Source: Methanobacterium sp.
GTDB taxonomy: Archaea; Methanobacteriota; Methanobacteria; Methanobacteriales; Methanobacteriaceae
DNA length: 11,739 nucleotides
Direction: 5' to 3'
NCBI GenBank assembly: GCA_003158115.1
Contig: PMGM01000020.1
Coordinates: forward strand, 267-12,005
Shown here: positions 1-6,170 of the stretch, one piece after another
Layout: the number at the start of each line of letters is the position of its first letter
How positions within the stretch are numbered: position 1 is the stretch's first letter
Position numbers and translations under genes: made by a program
The notes under the pieces: model-generated
Databases searched by the model: none
What the model was told of the DNA's origin: nothing
What the model saw: only the letters and a program-made list of their open reading frames with translations

Positions 1-242
1 TTTGTGTTTCCTGTTTTAATTAATATTTTGTCTCCAATGGTTTCTATAATATCGAAAGGTAGAATTTTCTTTTCTCCCCGGCCTAACATTTCCATTATTC
101 CACCGGTACCTATCTCGAAAAATTTTATCTCTTTAGTTGATTTATCCCATGACATGTTATTCACTTTACCCAGGACATTACCATAGCTGTCAACTACCTC
201 TTTCCCCTGCATATCTTTATGATAATTTATTAATACATCCAT
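1..242 (-). CDS. PRC-barrel domain protein, partial (3' end off the left edge)
   Basis: The visible 80 codons start at ATG 242-240 and run open off the left edge. The protein begins MDVLINYHKDMQGKEVVDSY, and the segment KEVVDSYGNVLGKVNN is the typical first strand pair of a PRC-barrel (a beta-barrel found in RimM, photosynthetic reaction centre H subunits and many small archaeal proteins). A later ILPFDIIETIGDKILIK segment fits the closing strands, where the pattern 'vP...I..igd.ivl' recurs. An AGGAGG ribosome binding site at 251-256, 8 bases upstream, fixes the start. Archaeal PRC-barrel proteins of this size are mostly single-domain and of unknown role, perhaps binding RNA or other proteins. 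The family is confident; function is not inferable, and the C-terminus is not visible. Confidence 0.8.
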   Translation of the reverse strand, partial: MDVLINYHKDMQGKEVVDSYGNVLGKVNNMSWDKSTKEIKFFEIGTGGIMEMLGRGEKKILPFDIIETIGDKILIKTGNT

Positions 243-287
243 AAAATATCCCTCCTATGAATTAAGATAATTTTCTAATCATCACTC

Positions 288-300
288 TTTATATATTTAT
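288..300 (-). promoter_or_regulatory. TATA-box candidate for the PRC-barrel gene
   Basis: Read leftwards, the sequence ATAAATATATAAAG lies about 45-58 bases upstream of the start codon. This would put transcription start near 265 and leave a short leader containing the AGGAGG site. Inferred from archaeal promoter geometry only. Confidence 0.45.
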
Positions 301-350
301 GTTTATATCCCATCATATTTAATTCAATTATCAAAAATTATTCATTAACC

Positions 351-425
351 CTAAAAAAGTCCTAATAATCTTAATACAACTATTATGAGGATTATAACAA
401 TTAGATAATATATGATGCTGTTCAT
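351..425 (-). CDS. 24-residue single-pass membrane peptide
   Basis: ATG at 425-423, stop TAG at 353-351. The peptide starts MNSIIYYLIVIILIIVVLRL and ends LGLF; almost the whole chain is one hydrophobic helix with a single arginine near the C-terminus. A GGGTGAG ribosome binding site (429-435) sits directly upstream, and a TATA-like element TTTATATGGG (461-470) lies at the right distance, so it has all the signals of an expressed gene. It resembles in form the very short 'lmo0937-type' membrane peptides annotated in bacteria and archaea; that link is only a resemblance of pattern. Role unknown. Same strand as, and upstream of, the PRC-barrel gene, though each seems to have its own promoter. 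Confidence 0.6.
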   Translation of the reverse strand: MNSIIYYLIVIILIIVVLRLLGLF

Positions 426-460
426 TATCTCACCCTTTCACAAAAGTTTTACCACAACTC

Positions 461-470
461 CCCATATAAA
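461..470 (-). promoter_or_regulatory. TATA-box candidate for the 24-residue peptide
   Basis: TTTATATGGG on the minus strand, about 40 bases upstream of ATG 425. It predicts a transcript start near 440 and a leader just long enough for the GGGTGAG site. Confidence 0.4.
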
Positions 471-720
471 TCTCTTTTATCAACTTATTACATTGTTATT
501 ATACTTTATAGCATTGAAAATTTATAAATTTTTTGAGTTATATAATTTCTACCTATAATCCTGCATATATTCTCAAATAATATGAACAAAACATCATAAT
601 TTAGTCAATATTAAGACATTTTTTTTATCGAATTATAAAAATATAATACAAAAGTAGCAACTATTAAATATCCATAAAAATATTTGATATGAAAAAATAA
701 ATATCAATAGGTGATAAAAA

Positions 721-1026
721 ATGGAGGATAAGATATTTGAAAAAATAAAAGAAGTATTCAATGATAATTTTAAAGAAAATGTCCAATTAATAAATCAAAG
801 TAATATCATTTCAGCAGAATTTGAATATGAACCAGATGCTAAATGGTTTTATTTAAACATCTGCCATCCTGATAATTTAAAAAAAGAAGAATATCCTGTT
901 AATTTTGTATCATCAATCACTCCAATTGGTGATTTAAATTATAACTCAAAAACACATTACACAATTAAATTTGAGGTTAAAGATAAAAATAAACTGATTG
1001 ATATGATTAATACTAAAAGAAATTAA
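721..1026 (+). CDS. hypothetical protein, 101 residues, acidic/lysine-rich, soluble
   Basis: A complete frame preceded by GGTGATAAAAA-ATG, a good archaeal ribosome binding site (710-714). The protein starts MEDKIFEKIKEVFNDNFKEN and has an amphipathic N-terminal helix (about residues 1-20) followed by alternating strand-like segments (NIISAEFEYE, WFYLNICHP, VNFVSSITP, HYTIKFEVKDKNKL). No signal peptide, membrane helix or metal-binding motif is visible. The layout (helix, then four strands) suggests a small alpha/beta domain. I do not recognise the family. It stands alone on the plus strand, diverging from the 24-residue peptide gene. Confidence 0.75.
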   Translation: MEDKIFEKIKEVFNDNFKENVQLINQSNIISAEFEYEPDAKWFYLNICHPDNLKKEEYPVNFVSSITPIGDLNYNSKTHYTIKFEVKDKNKLIDMINTKRN

Positions 1027-1392
1027 TTTTACAACTAAAATCTAAGATTCCATGTTCCCTAGTAGAAATAAAAATTTGTTATGGTAATGATCTATAATTT
1101 AATTGAATGAGTAAGTTCAGGGTTGATAAAATGATTAATAGAATTTGATATTTTTTAGGTATATTATAAATATCGAATCGTTTGAATTCCAAATTTTTTT
1201 TGAATTTCAAAATTTTAATAATTTTTAAAAACAGAATACAATGTGGAGTAAAGACGATTTGATTCACCGCTTTTTTTACCATCTCTGGAAGTTGGTAACC
1301 CCCCAAGTGAAAGAACCGCTCTCTACTCCTTATTTTGATGATATGATATATATTCTAAAATTTCAAATAAGACTTATTACAATATAATATAA

Positions 1393-1504
1393 ATGGGTAG
1401 GGAGTGAAAGATCACCTTTTGAATATTTAAATTATCACATCTGTTCTTTAGTCTCAAAGAATCCCTGCCCCTACCTCCTTTAATAAGTAGTATCACTTCT
1501 TTTT
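1393..1504 (+). ncRNA. candidate structured small RNA (three-helix junction), family unknown
   Basis: Three helices abut without gaps. P1: GGGTAGGGA (1395-1403) pairs with TCCCTGCCC (1462-1470), nine pairs including one G-U. P2: GTGA-AAGA-TCAC (1404-1415) follows directly. P3: TTCTTT-AGTCTC-AAAGAA (1444-1461) ends directly before the P1 3' strand. A 28-base AU-rich joint links P2 and P3. A T-run at 1499-1504 could end the transcript, and a TATA-like element near 1345 could start it. A second P1 partner, CCCTACC (1469-1475), can pair with 1396-1402, so the stem has two registers. Strand is uncertain. It matches no RNA family that I recognise; a chance fold cannot be excluded. Confidence 0.4.
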
Positions 1505-1646
1505 TAGAAATAGGACTTATATTTAAAAGAAATAGTAACTAATTCATATTAATTTGGGTTTTATCTATAATATCTTCAAATATTCTATCTTTATATTATA
1601 AAGAGATAAATCTGGCATTATTATGATAAAATAAGGGTTAATAAAT

Positions 1647-1688
1647 AAAAAAAATTTGGAATTGATGATTTAAATCTCAAGAATCATC
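1647..1688 (-). terminator. terminator of the ferritin-like gene (hairpin plus T-run)
   Basis: On the minus strand GATGATT (1688-1682) and AATCATC (1670-1664) form a 7-pair stem with an 11-base loop, followed by a run of eight T (1654-1647). It lies 24 bases beyond the stop codon at 1712. Confidence 0.55.
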
Positions 1689-1711
1689 TGATTTTTCAAT
1701 GGATAAAGGAT

Positions 1712-1999
1712 TTATTTTTTTCCAGTTAACTCTTCAACTTCTTTTTTACCCTTAACCAACTCGATTTCCTGTTCATTATCCATTCTAAGGAGCATTGTTT
1801 GTAATTCGCCTACATGTGTTTTTTCTTCTCCAGCAATATCCATAAGAACTGATTTAAGATCTATGTTTTCTGTCATATTTGCGAATTCTTCATAGAGGTT
1901 TATAGCATCAAGTTCTCCAATAATAGCTGCTCGGAGTATTTCTTTATCCAAATCATCCTTTTTTATCTTCCCAATATCAATTGGTATTTTCGAAAGCAT
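1712..1999 (-). CDS. stand-alone ferritin-like protein of the encapsulin-associated type
   Basis: The 95-residue protein closely resembles, from memory, the N-terminal ferritin-like domain fused to the encapsulin shell protein of Pyrococcus: the run ILRAAIIGELDAINLYEEFA and the later AGEEKTHVGEL and VEELTG segments all have direct counterparts. The two helices carry the expected di-iron ligands: E29 and E37/E38 in helix 1, and E58/E59 with H62 (EEKTH) in helix 2. At half the length of classical ferritin it would have to dimerise to complete the ferroxidase site. I chose ATG 1999 because GAGGTG lies 5-10 bases upstream; the frame stays open to ATG 2065, but that start lacks a ribosome site. 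No shell gene and no obvious cargo-loading tail are visible. Likely role: iron oxidation or oxidative-stress protection. Confidence 0.85.
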   Translation of the reverse strand: MLSKIPIDIGKIKKDDLDKEILRAAIIGELDAINLYEEFANMTENIDLKSVLMDIAGEEKTHVGELQTMLLRMDNEQEIELVKGKKEVEELTGKK

Positions 2000-2040
2000 T
2001 AGAACACCTCGAATTATAATATGTAATACATTGCAAATTA

Positions 2041-2061
2041 AATTTTCGAAATTAGAAAATT
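2041..2061. repeat. inverted repeat upstream of the ferritin-like gene, possible operator
   Basis: AATTTTC-GAAATTA-GAAAATT: two perfect 7-base arms separated by 7 bases, 42 bases upstream of the chosen start. Placement suits a repressor site, but AT-rich sequence makes such repeats common by chance. Confidence 0.3.
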
Positions 2062-2080
2062 CCAATTAAATATGCAATCA

Positions 2081-2101
2081 ATTATTATTATTATTATTAT
2101 T
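2081..2101. repeat. ATT trinucleotide repeat (7 units) overlapping the exporter stop codon
   Basis: Seven perfect ATT units. The TAA stop of the MFS gene (2099-2097) lies inside the repeat, so slippage by whole units would leave the protein end unchanged. Confidence 0.8.
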
Positions 2102-3482
2102 CTGAATTAAATGATAATTTCATGGTTTTAACCTGTTCTTGCTTATTTTTAAGTCCTATAGCTAAAAATGTCATTGCAATGGCTACAAATCCTATGCATA
2201 AATATGCAAGTTCATATCCTCCTATTTTACCGGCATATGATCCTATTACAGCACCTATTAATGCACCACCCATAAGTTGGCCAACACTTGTTAATATATT
2301 TATCAATGCTTGACCAGATGCTCTTTCCTTGGGAGGACTTTCTATCAGCATGATATAACGTGGAGGAGATCCTATTGCTGTGCTCATCCCTACTCCAACC
2401 AAGATCCCTGCTAATATAAAGATATAAAATGATCTAGAAAACATACTCATGATGAAAAGTCCTACCATCATGGTAATTGCCCCTGTTACCATTATATTTC
2501 TTGAACCAAATCTATCTAGTAGTTTTCCAATTATAGGGGCTCCCACCGCCATGGTAGCGACTATTGGCATTAACATTAAACTTGCATTTGCTGTGCTAAA
2601 TGATAATGCAACAATAACAAATGCTGGTACAAATACTGTTGATGCTTGTATCAACCCGGTTCCAATTGAGATACTACTAATGAGTTTTACTTCCATATTC
2701 TTAAACAGATCAACTTGAATCAGAGGATCACTTGCAATTTTCTCCACTTTCCACAATACCGGTACCAATAATAAACTGAGTACCAAAAACGGCCAGACAG
2801 CAAGTGATGATATACTATTTAAAAAATGATTTGTGTCTATTTGGTTTAAACCATAGGCTAAAGAAACTACCAGAGTGCCCAAAACAATTAACCCATACCA
2901 ATCAAATAAGATTTTACGATTTTTAATAGATTTTGGAAGTATATAAATACTTCCTATAAGAACACCGGCAGCTATTGGCAAGTTGATAATAAATAACAAT
3001 TGCCAACTATAGTTCAATAGTAATCCTCCTAAAACTGGACCTAAAACACTTGATAAACCCCAAACAGAACTCAATATTCCAAGTGCGCTTCCTCTTTTTT
3101 CTGGTGGAAATATATCACCAATAAATGCATTGGCCACAGGGAATATGCCACCAGCACCAATACCTTGAACAGCCCGACCTAAAAGGAGCATTTCAAACGA
3201 AAATGATGTGATGGTAATTAATGAGCCTATTGCAAAAAGAAAAATATCAAAAATGTAAATAGATTTACGACCGTAAATATCAGAAAGTTTTGCCATTAAT
3301 GGAGTTCCAATCATAAAAAACAGGATATATATGGTAAAAACCCATGATAAGACACGTTCATTTACAATAAAATATGTTTGAATAGAAGGTAGTGCTGGTC
3401 CAACGATCCCAATATCGAGGGAACCCATGAAAACACCAACAAAAAGTAAAAACAATATTCGACTATTCCCACTCAGATCCAT
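2097..3482 (-). CDS. MFS transporter, DHA2-type (EmrB/QacA-like) drug:proton antiporter
   Basis: A 461-residue, highly hydrophobic protein. Signature motifs of the major facilitator superfamily are present: SLDIGIVGPALPSI in helix 1 (D23, the motif D1 region), motif A KLSDIYGRK (65-73) in loop 2-3, motif B LGRAVQGIGAGG with R103, and the antiporter motif C GLSSVLGPVLGG (142-153). The later DWYGLIVLGTLVVSLAYGL segment fits the extra central helices of 14-helix DHA2 exporters. It should sit in the cytoplasmic membrane and expel a cationic or amphipathic compound in exchange for protons; the substrate cannot be read from sequence. ATG 3482 is the first in-frame start after a TAA 13 bases upstream; no clear ribosome site precedes it. 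No TetR/MarR-type regulator is adjacent. Same strand as the ferritin-like gene, 97 bases apart. Confidence 0.88.
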   Translation of the reverse strand: MDLSGNSRILFLLFVGVFMGSLDIGIVGPALPSIQTYFIVNERVLSWVFTIYILFFMIGTPLMAKLSDIYGRKSIYIFDIFLFAIGSLITITSFSFEMLLLGRAVQGIGAGGIFPVANAFIGDIFPPEKRGSALGILSSVWGLSSVLGPVLGGLLLNYSWQLLFIINLPIAAGVLIGSIYILPKSIKNRKILFDWYGLIVLGTLVVSLAYGLNQIDTNHFLNSISSLAVWPFLVLSLLLVPVLWKVEKIASDPLIQVDLFKNMEVKLISSISIGTGLIQASTVFVPAFVIVALSFSTANASLMLMPIVATMAVGAPIIGKLLDRFGSRNIMVTGAITMMVGLFIMSMFSRSFYIFILAGILVGVGMSTAIGSPPRYIMLIESPPKERASGQALINILTSVGQLMGGALIGAVIGSYAGKIGGYELAYLCIGFVAIAMTFLAIGLKNKQEQVKTMKLSFNSE

Positions 3483-3672
3483 ATAGTGATTTTTGTTTTA
3501 CAAGCTAAATTCTTTTCCATTCTACAAATTTAAACATAATATACAATAAATTTTATGTTTAATATTAACAGAAATATAATAATTATGCTGTACTAATATG
3601 TAATAAGGTGTAATAGGCTATTATTTATTATTAATAAGATTTGAAATAGTAATTTTTTTTTTATTGGTAATT
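3483..3672. other. intergenic, AT-rich, upstream region of the exporter
   Basis: Nothing recognisable beyond AT-rich tracts. A TTTAAATTT element near 3525-3533 (minus strand) is a possible TATA box for the exporter, giving a leader of roughly 20 bases without a strong ribosome site. Confidence 0.4.
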
Positions 3673-4061
3673 CTATATCTCTATGGAATATCCATCGTCA
3701 AATGTTAAGGTTAAATTGTACTGAGACCCAGTTAAATTACCTGTATCTGTCAAGTTTTCTGTGTGCCAATTCTCATATTCAACAAGATTTTTTCCAATAA
3801 TATCATCAACCTTTACTGATGTGAAACATTATCCATTTTATTATCCAGCTTTTTAAAGTTTATACTATGGGCTTTTAAAAATATATTATGGGGTTTAGAT
3901 GTTTCTCGATTAGTTGATGATTTAAAGGTTAGTGAAAATTGTTTTAGATTTTTTGTTTCAAAATTTATTAACTTTTCGCCCTTTATTTTATTTAGATCTA
4001 TTAAATTATGATCTAAGTCATCTAAATCATTTTTATTTTGCAAAATATCTTCCCCTTCCAT
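3673..4061 (-). pseudogene. probably frameshifted gene of unknown function
   Basis: Two consecutive minus-strand frames overlap by 16 bases. The first (4061-3813, 82 codons) starts MEGEDILQNKNDLDDLDHNL and is lysine/asparagine/aspartate-rich. The second (3828-3673, 52 codons) has no start codon but has balanced protein-like composition, including VDDIIGKNLVEYENWHTENL and a final YNLTLTFDDGYSIEI. One frameshift near 3813-3828 would join them into a protein of about 130 residues. The start at 4061 lies 22 bases after the stop of the 166-residue gene but has only a weak, distant GGGG ribosome site. Alternatively, the 82-codon frame is a small intact gene and the rest is debris. Family not recognised. 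Confidence 0.4.
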
Positions 4062-4083
4062 ATAATTGATTCGTTACCCCATA

Positions 4084-4584
4084 TTAACCGTATTCTGGAA
4101 AGTGTTCGTTTGATTTGTTGCTTAAAAATTTTGTAAGTTCTTCCTCAAATCTATTTTTAATAGTGCTATATATAAATTCATAAAATGTGTTTAAATCCTC
4201 TGGATTACTAGGATCTATTTTGAATTCTTTTTTCTCTTTCATTAATCTAATATCAAAGTTATTGTTATCTTTTTTCATTGCTAAATCAAATATATAGGTC
4301 ATTGCAGGGTTATCTTTATTATTTTCTACATAAAGATTTAATCCCATTCCATAGTGCCATGATGTGTCGGTATCAATTAAAAGAGCATCACGTGGATGGG
4401 CTTCAATAGCTTTACCTTCCTTATCAGGAGGTAGATAATATTGTATCTCTTCATTGTCACATTCCAGATATTTGGCTAATCCTTTACCAAGCTTTACTGC
4501 AAATTCTATACTTGTCCATCTGTAATCTTTGAAATCTTTTTCTGCATTGGTATAAATTTTGTTTAGTTCATCAAATTTGGTCAT
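4084..4584 (-). CDS. hypothetical protein, 166 residues, second gene of the transglutaminase-like operon
   Basis: A complete frame beginning MTKFDELNKIYTNAEKDFKD with an AGAGGTG ribosome site about 9-15 bases upstream of ATG 4584. It is soluble and acidic with no signal peptide or membrane helix. A helical N-terminal third (residues 1-45) is followed by an aromatic, strand-like middle (DALLIDTDTSWHYGMGLNLY, then AMTYIFDLAMKK and FDIRLMKEKKEFKI) and a C-terminal helix (FYEFIYSTIKNRFEEELTKF). The family is not recognised. It starts 33 bases after the stop of the transglutaminase-like gene on the same strand, so the two are almost certainly co-transcribed. By context it may be a partner, inhibitor or substrate of that enzyme, but the sequence does not show which. 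Confidence 0.75.
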   Translation of the reverse strand: MTKFDELNKIYTNAEKDFKDYRWTSIEFAVKLGKGLAKYLECDNEEIQYYLPPDKEGKAIEAHPRDALLIDTDTSWHYGMGLNLYVENNKDNPAMTYIFDLAMKKDNNNFDIRLMKEKKEFKIDPSNPEDLNTFYEFIYSTIKNRFEEELTKFLSNKSNEHFPEYG

Positions 4585-4617
4585 AAATATACACCTCTGA
4601 AAATTTGTTTTAGACTT

Positions 4618-5997
4618 TTATTCCATGTTTTGGATGTATTCACATCCGCCCAGAGATTCTATTCTGTTTTTTAATCTATCCCAAAATCCAAATAGTTTTA
4701 ATTCTGATGGGGATATATGATCTCGGAATATTTCATTGTAAATCCTTCCCTCTTCAGGAGATTTCCCCTTAGAAATATCGTCACAATATATTTTTAAGAT
4801 TCCATTTGGAATGTATTCAACAGCTAGTTCGAGTGCATGTCTTCCAACATTGTTACATATAATTTCATTGGATAAATTTTTATTAAACCATTCATCAAAT
4901 TTATTATGATTAATTATCAGTTCTAATGGTATGAATTTGGGTGTGCTGTGTTTATAAAGACTATTGTAGGGATCGTCTCCATGTGAAAGATAGAATTCAT
5001 GTGTTGTATCATATACAAAGTGTGGCATGGCATGACCGCATCTTTCCTCTAAAAGTACGGGAATGTTAATTATTCGAAGAACATTACGCATTAATCCTGT
5101 TGTTCCAAAACATCCTGCAGTATAATGTTTAATTCCTGTATCTGGAAGTTCAGTACCATTAAGAATTCTTTCAACTGGAGGATAACCTTCATATTGCCAA
5201 TATTTCTTATAATCTTCCCGTTTATTTTCACCTTTAAAATGTACTAGTTCGTCTCTGCACCATCCTAAAAATCTCCCAATAGTTCCCCATCGTGTCATGC
5301 CTATGAGTTTTTCATTATCTATAAAATCATATATCCTAATAGGATCTCCTACAGTAACTGCACCATGACTGAAAAGGGATTTATCATATCTTATGATGGA
5401 ATAAACATCATCACTTTTAAAATATTCAAAAAAGGTATTGCTATCATATAAATATTCCAACTGACTAGAATTATATCTTAAAATTGACCAATGAACCAAT
5501 CTATCTATTTCAACTCTTATAGAATGGGCTACATATGTAATATAATAAATCCAAGCATCATTTGGTTTAATATCTGTTGAATATACTGTGCCATCATCAG
5601 ATAAATTTATGATACAATCGGGTGCTTCATTAAGACCGGGTAAAATATCAAATAATGTATTCCAAAATTTTATGGATAATTCCCTCTTTTTATCTTGTCC
5701 CCATAACTTATAGGAAAGAGGAATACCATTAGGATTTTCTTTGGAAGGATTTTCACGCCATATTATAGCATTTGGAATTTTTGAATGATTAATTAACCAT
5801 TCATTAAATAATTCGAATAAATAATTTTGGTTTTCTTGTGAAAACGTTTTCAGATCCTTTTTTGTTAAATAGTTGTTATCCACTAAAAAATTTCCAAACT
5901 TGTTATCATAATCCTTTTTTAATGGAGTAAGGTTGGTTAAATCTTTTTTTGAAATTATATTAGTTTCATAGAGTCTATTAATCAATTCAGGAATCAT
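4618..5997 (-). CDS. transglutaminase-like (papain-fold) protein with Cys-His-Asp triad
   Basis: The 459-residue protein has a C-terminal transglutaminase-like core: HYTAGCFGTTGLMRNVLRII with candidate nucleophile C296, followed by NIPV, then GHAMPHFVYD with H322, and HGDD with D341/D342. This order and spacing match the Cys-His-Asp triad of the superfamily, which includes peptidases, pseudomurein endoisopeptidases and amidases. Residues about 1-55 (LINRLYETNIISKKDLTNL, then KFGNFLVDNNYLTKKDLK) look like two halves of a small helical MshEN-like unit. No signal peptide, membrane helix or pseudomurein-binding repeat is visible, so a cytoplasmic role is likelier than wall lysis. ATG 5997 is chosen because GGAGGTGG lies 6-13 bases upstream; a TTG five codons earlier is inside that site. 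First gene of a two- or three-gene operon, divergent from arginine deiminase. Substrate unknown. Confidence 0.75.
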   Translation of the reverse strand: MIPELINRLYETNIISKKDLTNLTPLKKDYDNKFGNFLVDNNYLTKKDLKTFSQENQNYLFELFNEWLINHSKIPNAIIWRENPSKENPNGIPLSYKLWGQDKKRELSIKFWNTLFDILPGLNEAPDCIINLSDDGTVYSTDIKPNDAWIYYITYVAHSIRVEIDRLVHWSILRYNSSQLEYLYDSNTFFEYFKSDDVYSIIRYDKSLFSHGAVTVGDPIRIYDFIDNEKLIGMTRWGTIGRFLGWCRDELVHFKGENKREDYKKYWQYEGYPPVERILNGTELPDTGIKHYTAGCFGTTGLMRNVLRIINIPVLLEERCGHAMPHFVYDTTHEFYLSHGDDPYNSLYKHSTPKFIPLELIINHNKFDEWFNKNLSNEIICNNVGRHALELAVEYIPNGILKIYCDDISKGKSPEEGRIYNEIFRDHISPSELKLFGFWDRLKNRIESLGGCEYIQNME

Positions 5998-6018
5998 TAA
6001 TACCACCTCCAAAAAAAA

Positions 6019-6095
6019 TATTTATAGTTTATTCAAATTTTAATTAATATTATTATATGAAACATCAACTATATAATTTATACTGTATAAAGATG
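6019..6095. promoter_or_regulatory. divergent promoter region between transglutaminase-like and arginine deiminase genes
   Basis: Rightward TATA candidates are CTATATAATTTATA (6069-6082) and GTATAAAG (6085-6092); leftward candidates are CATATAATAA (near 6050-6060) and CTATAAATAT (near 6022-6031). The 173-base gap serves both directions, so shared control is possible. No clear operator is visible. Confidence 0.4.
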
Positions 6096-6170
6096 TAATA
6101 AGATGGAAAAGGTTAATTTATAATTAAAAGTTAATTAATGTTGGATTTGAAAACTTTAAGGTAAAAACTC

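Larger units (their letters stand above)
1027..1711. other. gene-free stretch of 685 bases with two GC-richer islands
   Basis: No convincing coding frame. Two islands stand out from the AT-rich background: 1285-1330, with C- and G-rich runs, and 1395-1476, which folds into a compact three-helix structure (separate entry). A TATA-like element, GATATATATTC near 1345, lies between them. The 9-base word AGTGAAAGA occurs in both islands (from 1306 and from 1403). The right end carries the terminator of the ferritin-like gene. Confidence 0.6.

Noticed and set aside
1079..1306. 75-codon minus-strand frame starting MGGYQLPEMVKKAVNQ
   Set aside because: No ribosome site, low-complexity Lys/Ile/Leu continuation and no recognisable domain; it overlaps the first GC-richer island. 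Most likely chance.
1306..1411. AGTGAAAGA occurring twice as evidence of tandem RNA copies
   Set aside because: Only nine bases match and the flanks differ; kept as a note but not as a repeat feature.
2000..2065. N-terminal extension of the ferritin-like protein to ATG 2065
   Set aside because: It would add 22 hydrophobic residues absent from the Pyrococcus domain, has no ribosome site, and the GAGGTG site lies right before ATG 1999.
2122..2718. Plus-strand frames opposite the exporter gene
   Set aside because: Antisense shadows of a clear MFS gene with proline/threonine-rich composition and no start signals.
4618..5997. Pseudomurein endoisopeptidase (PeiW/PeiP-like) phage lysin
   Set aside because: The catalytic triad type is shared, but there are no pseudomurein-binding repeats, no phage genes nearby and no export signal.
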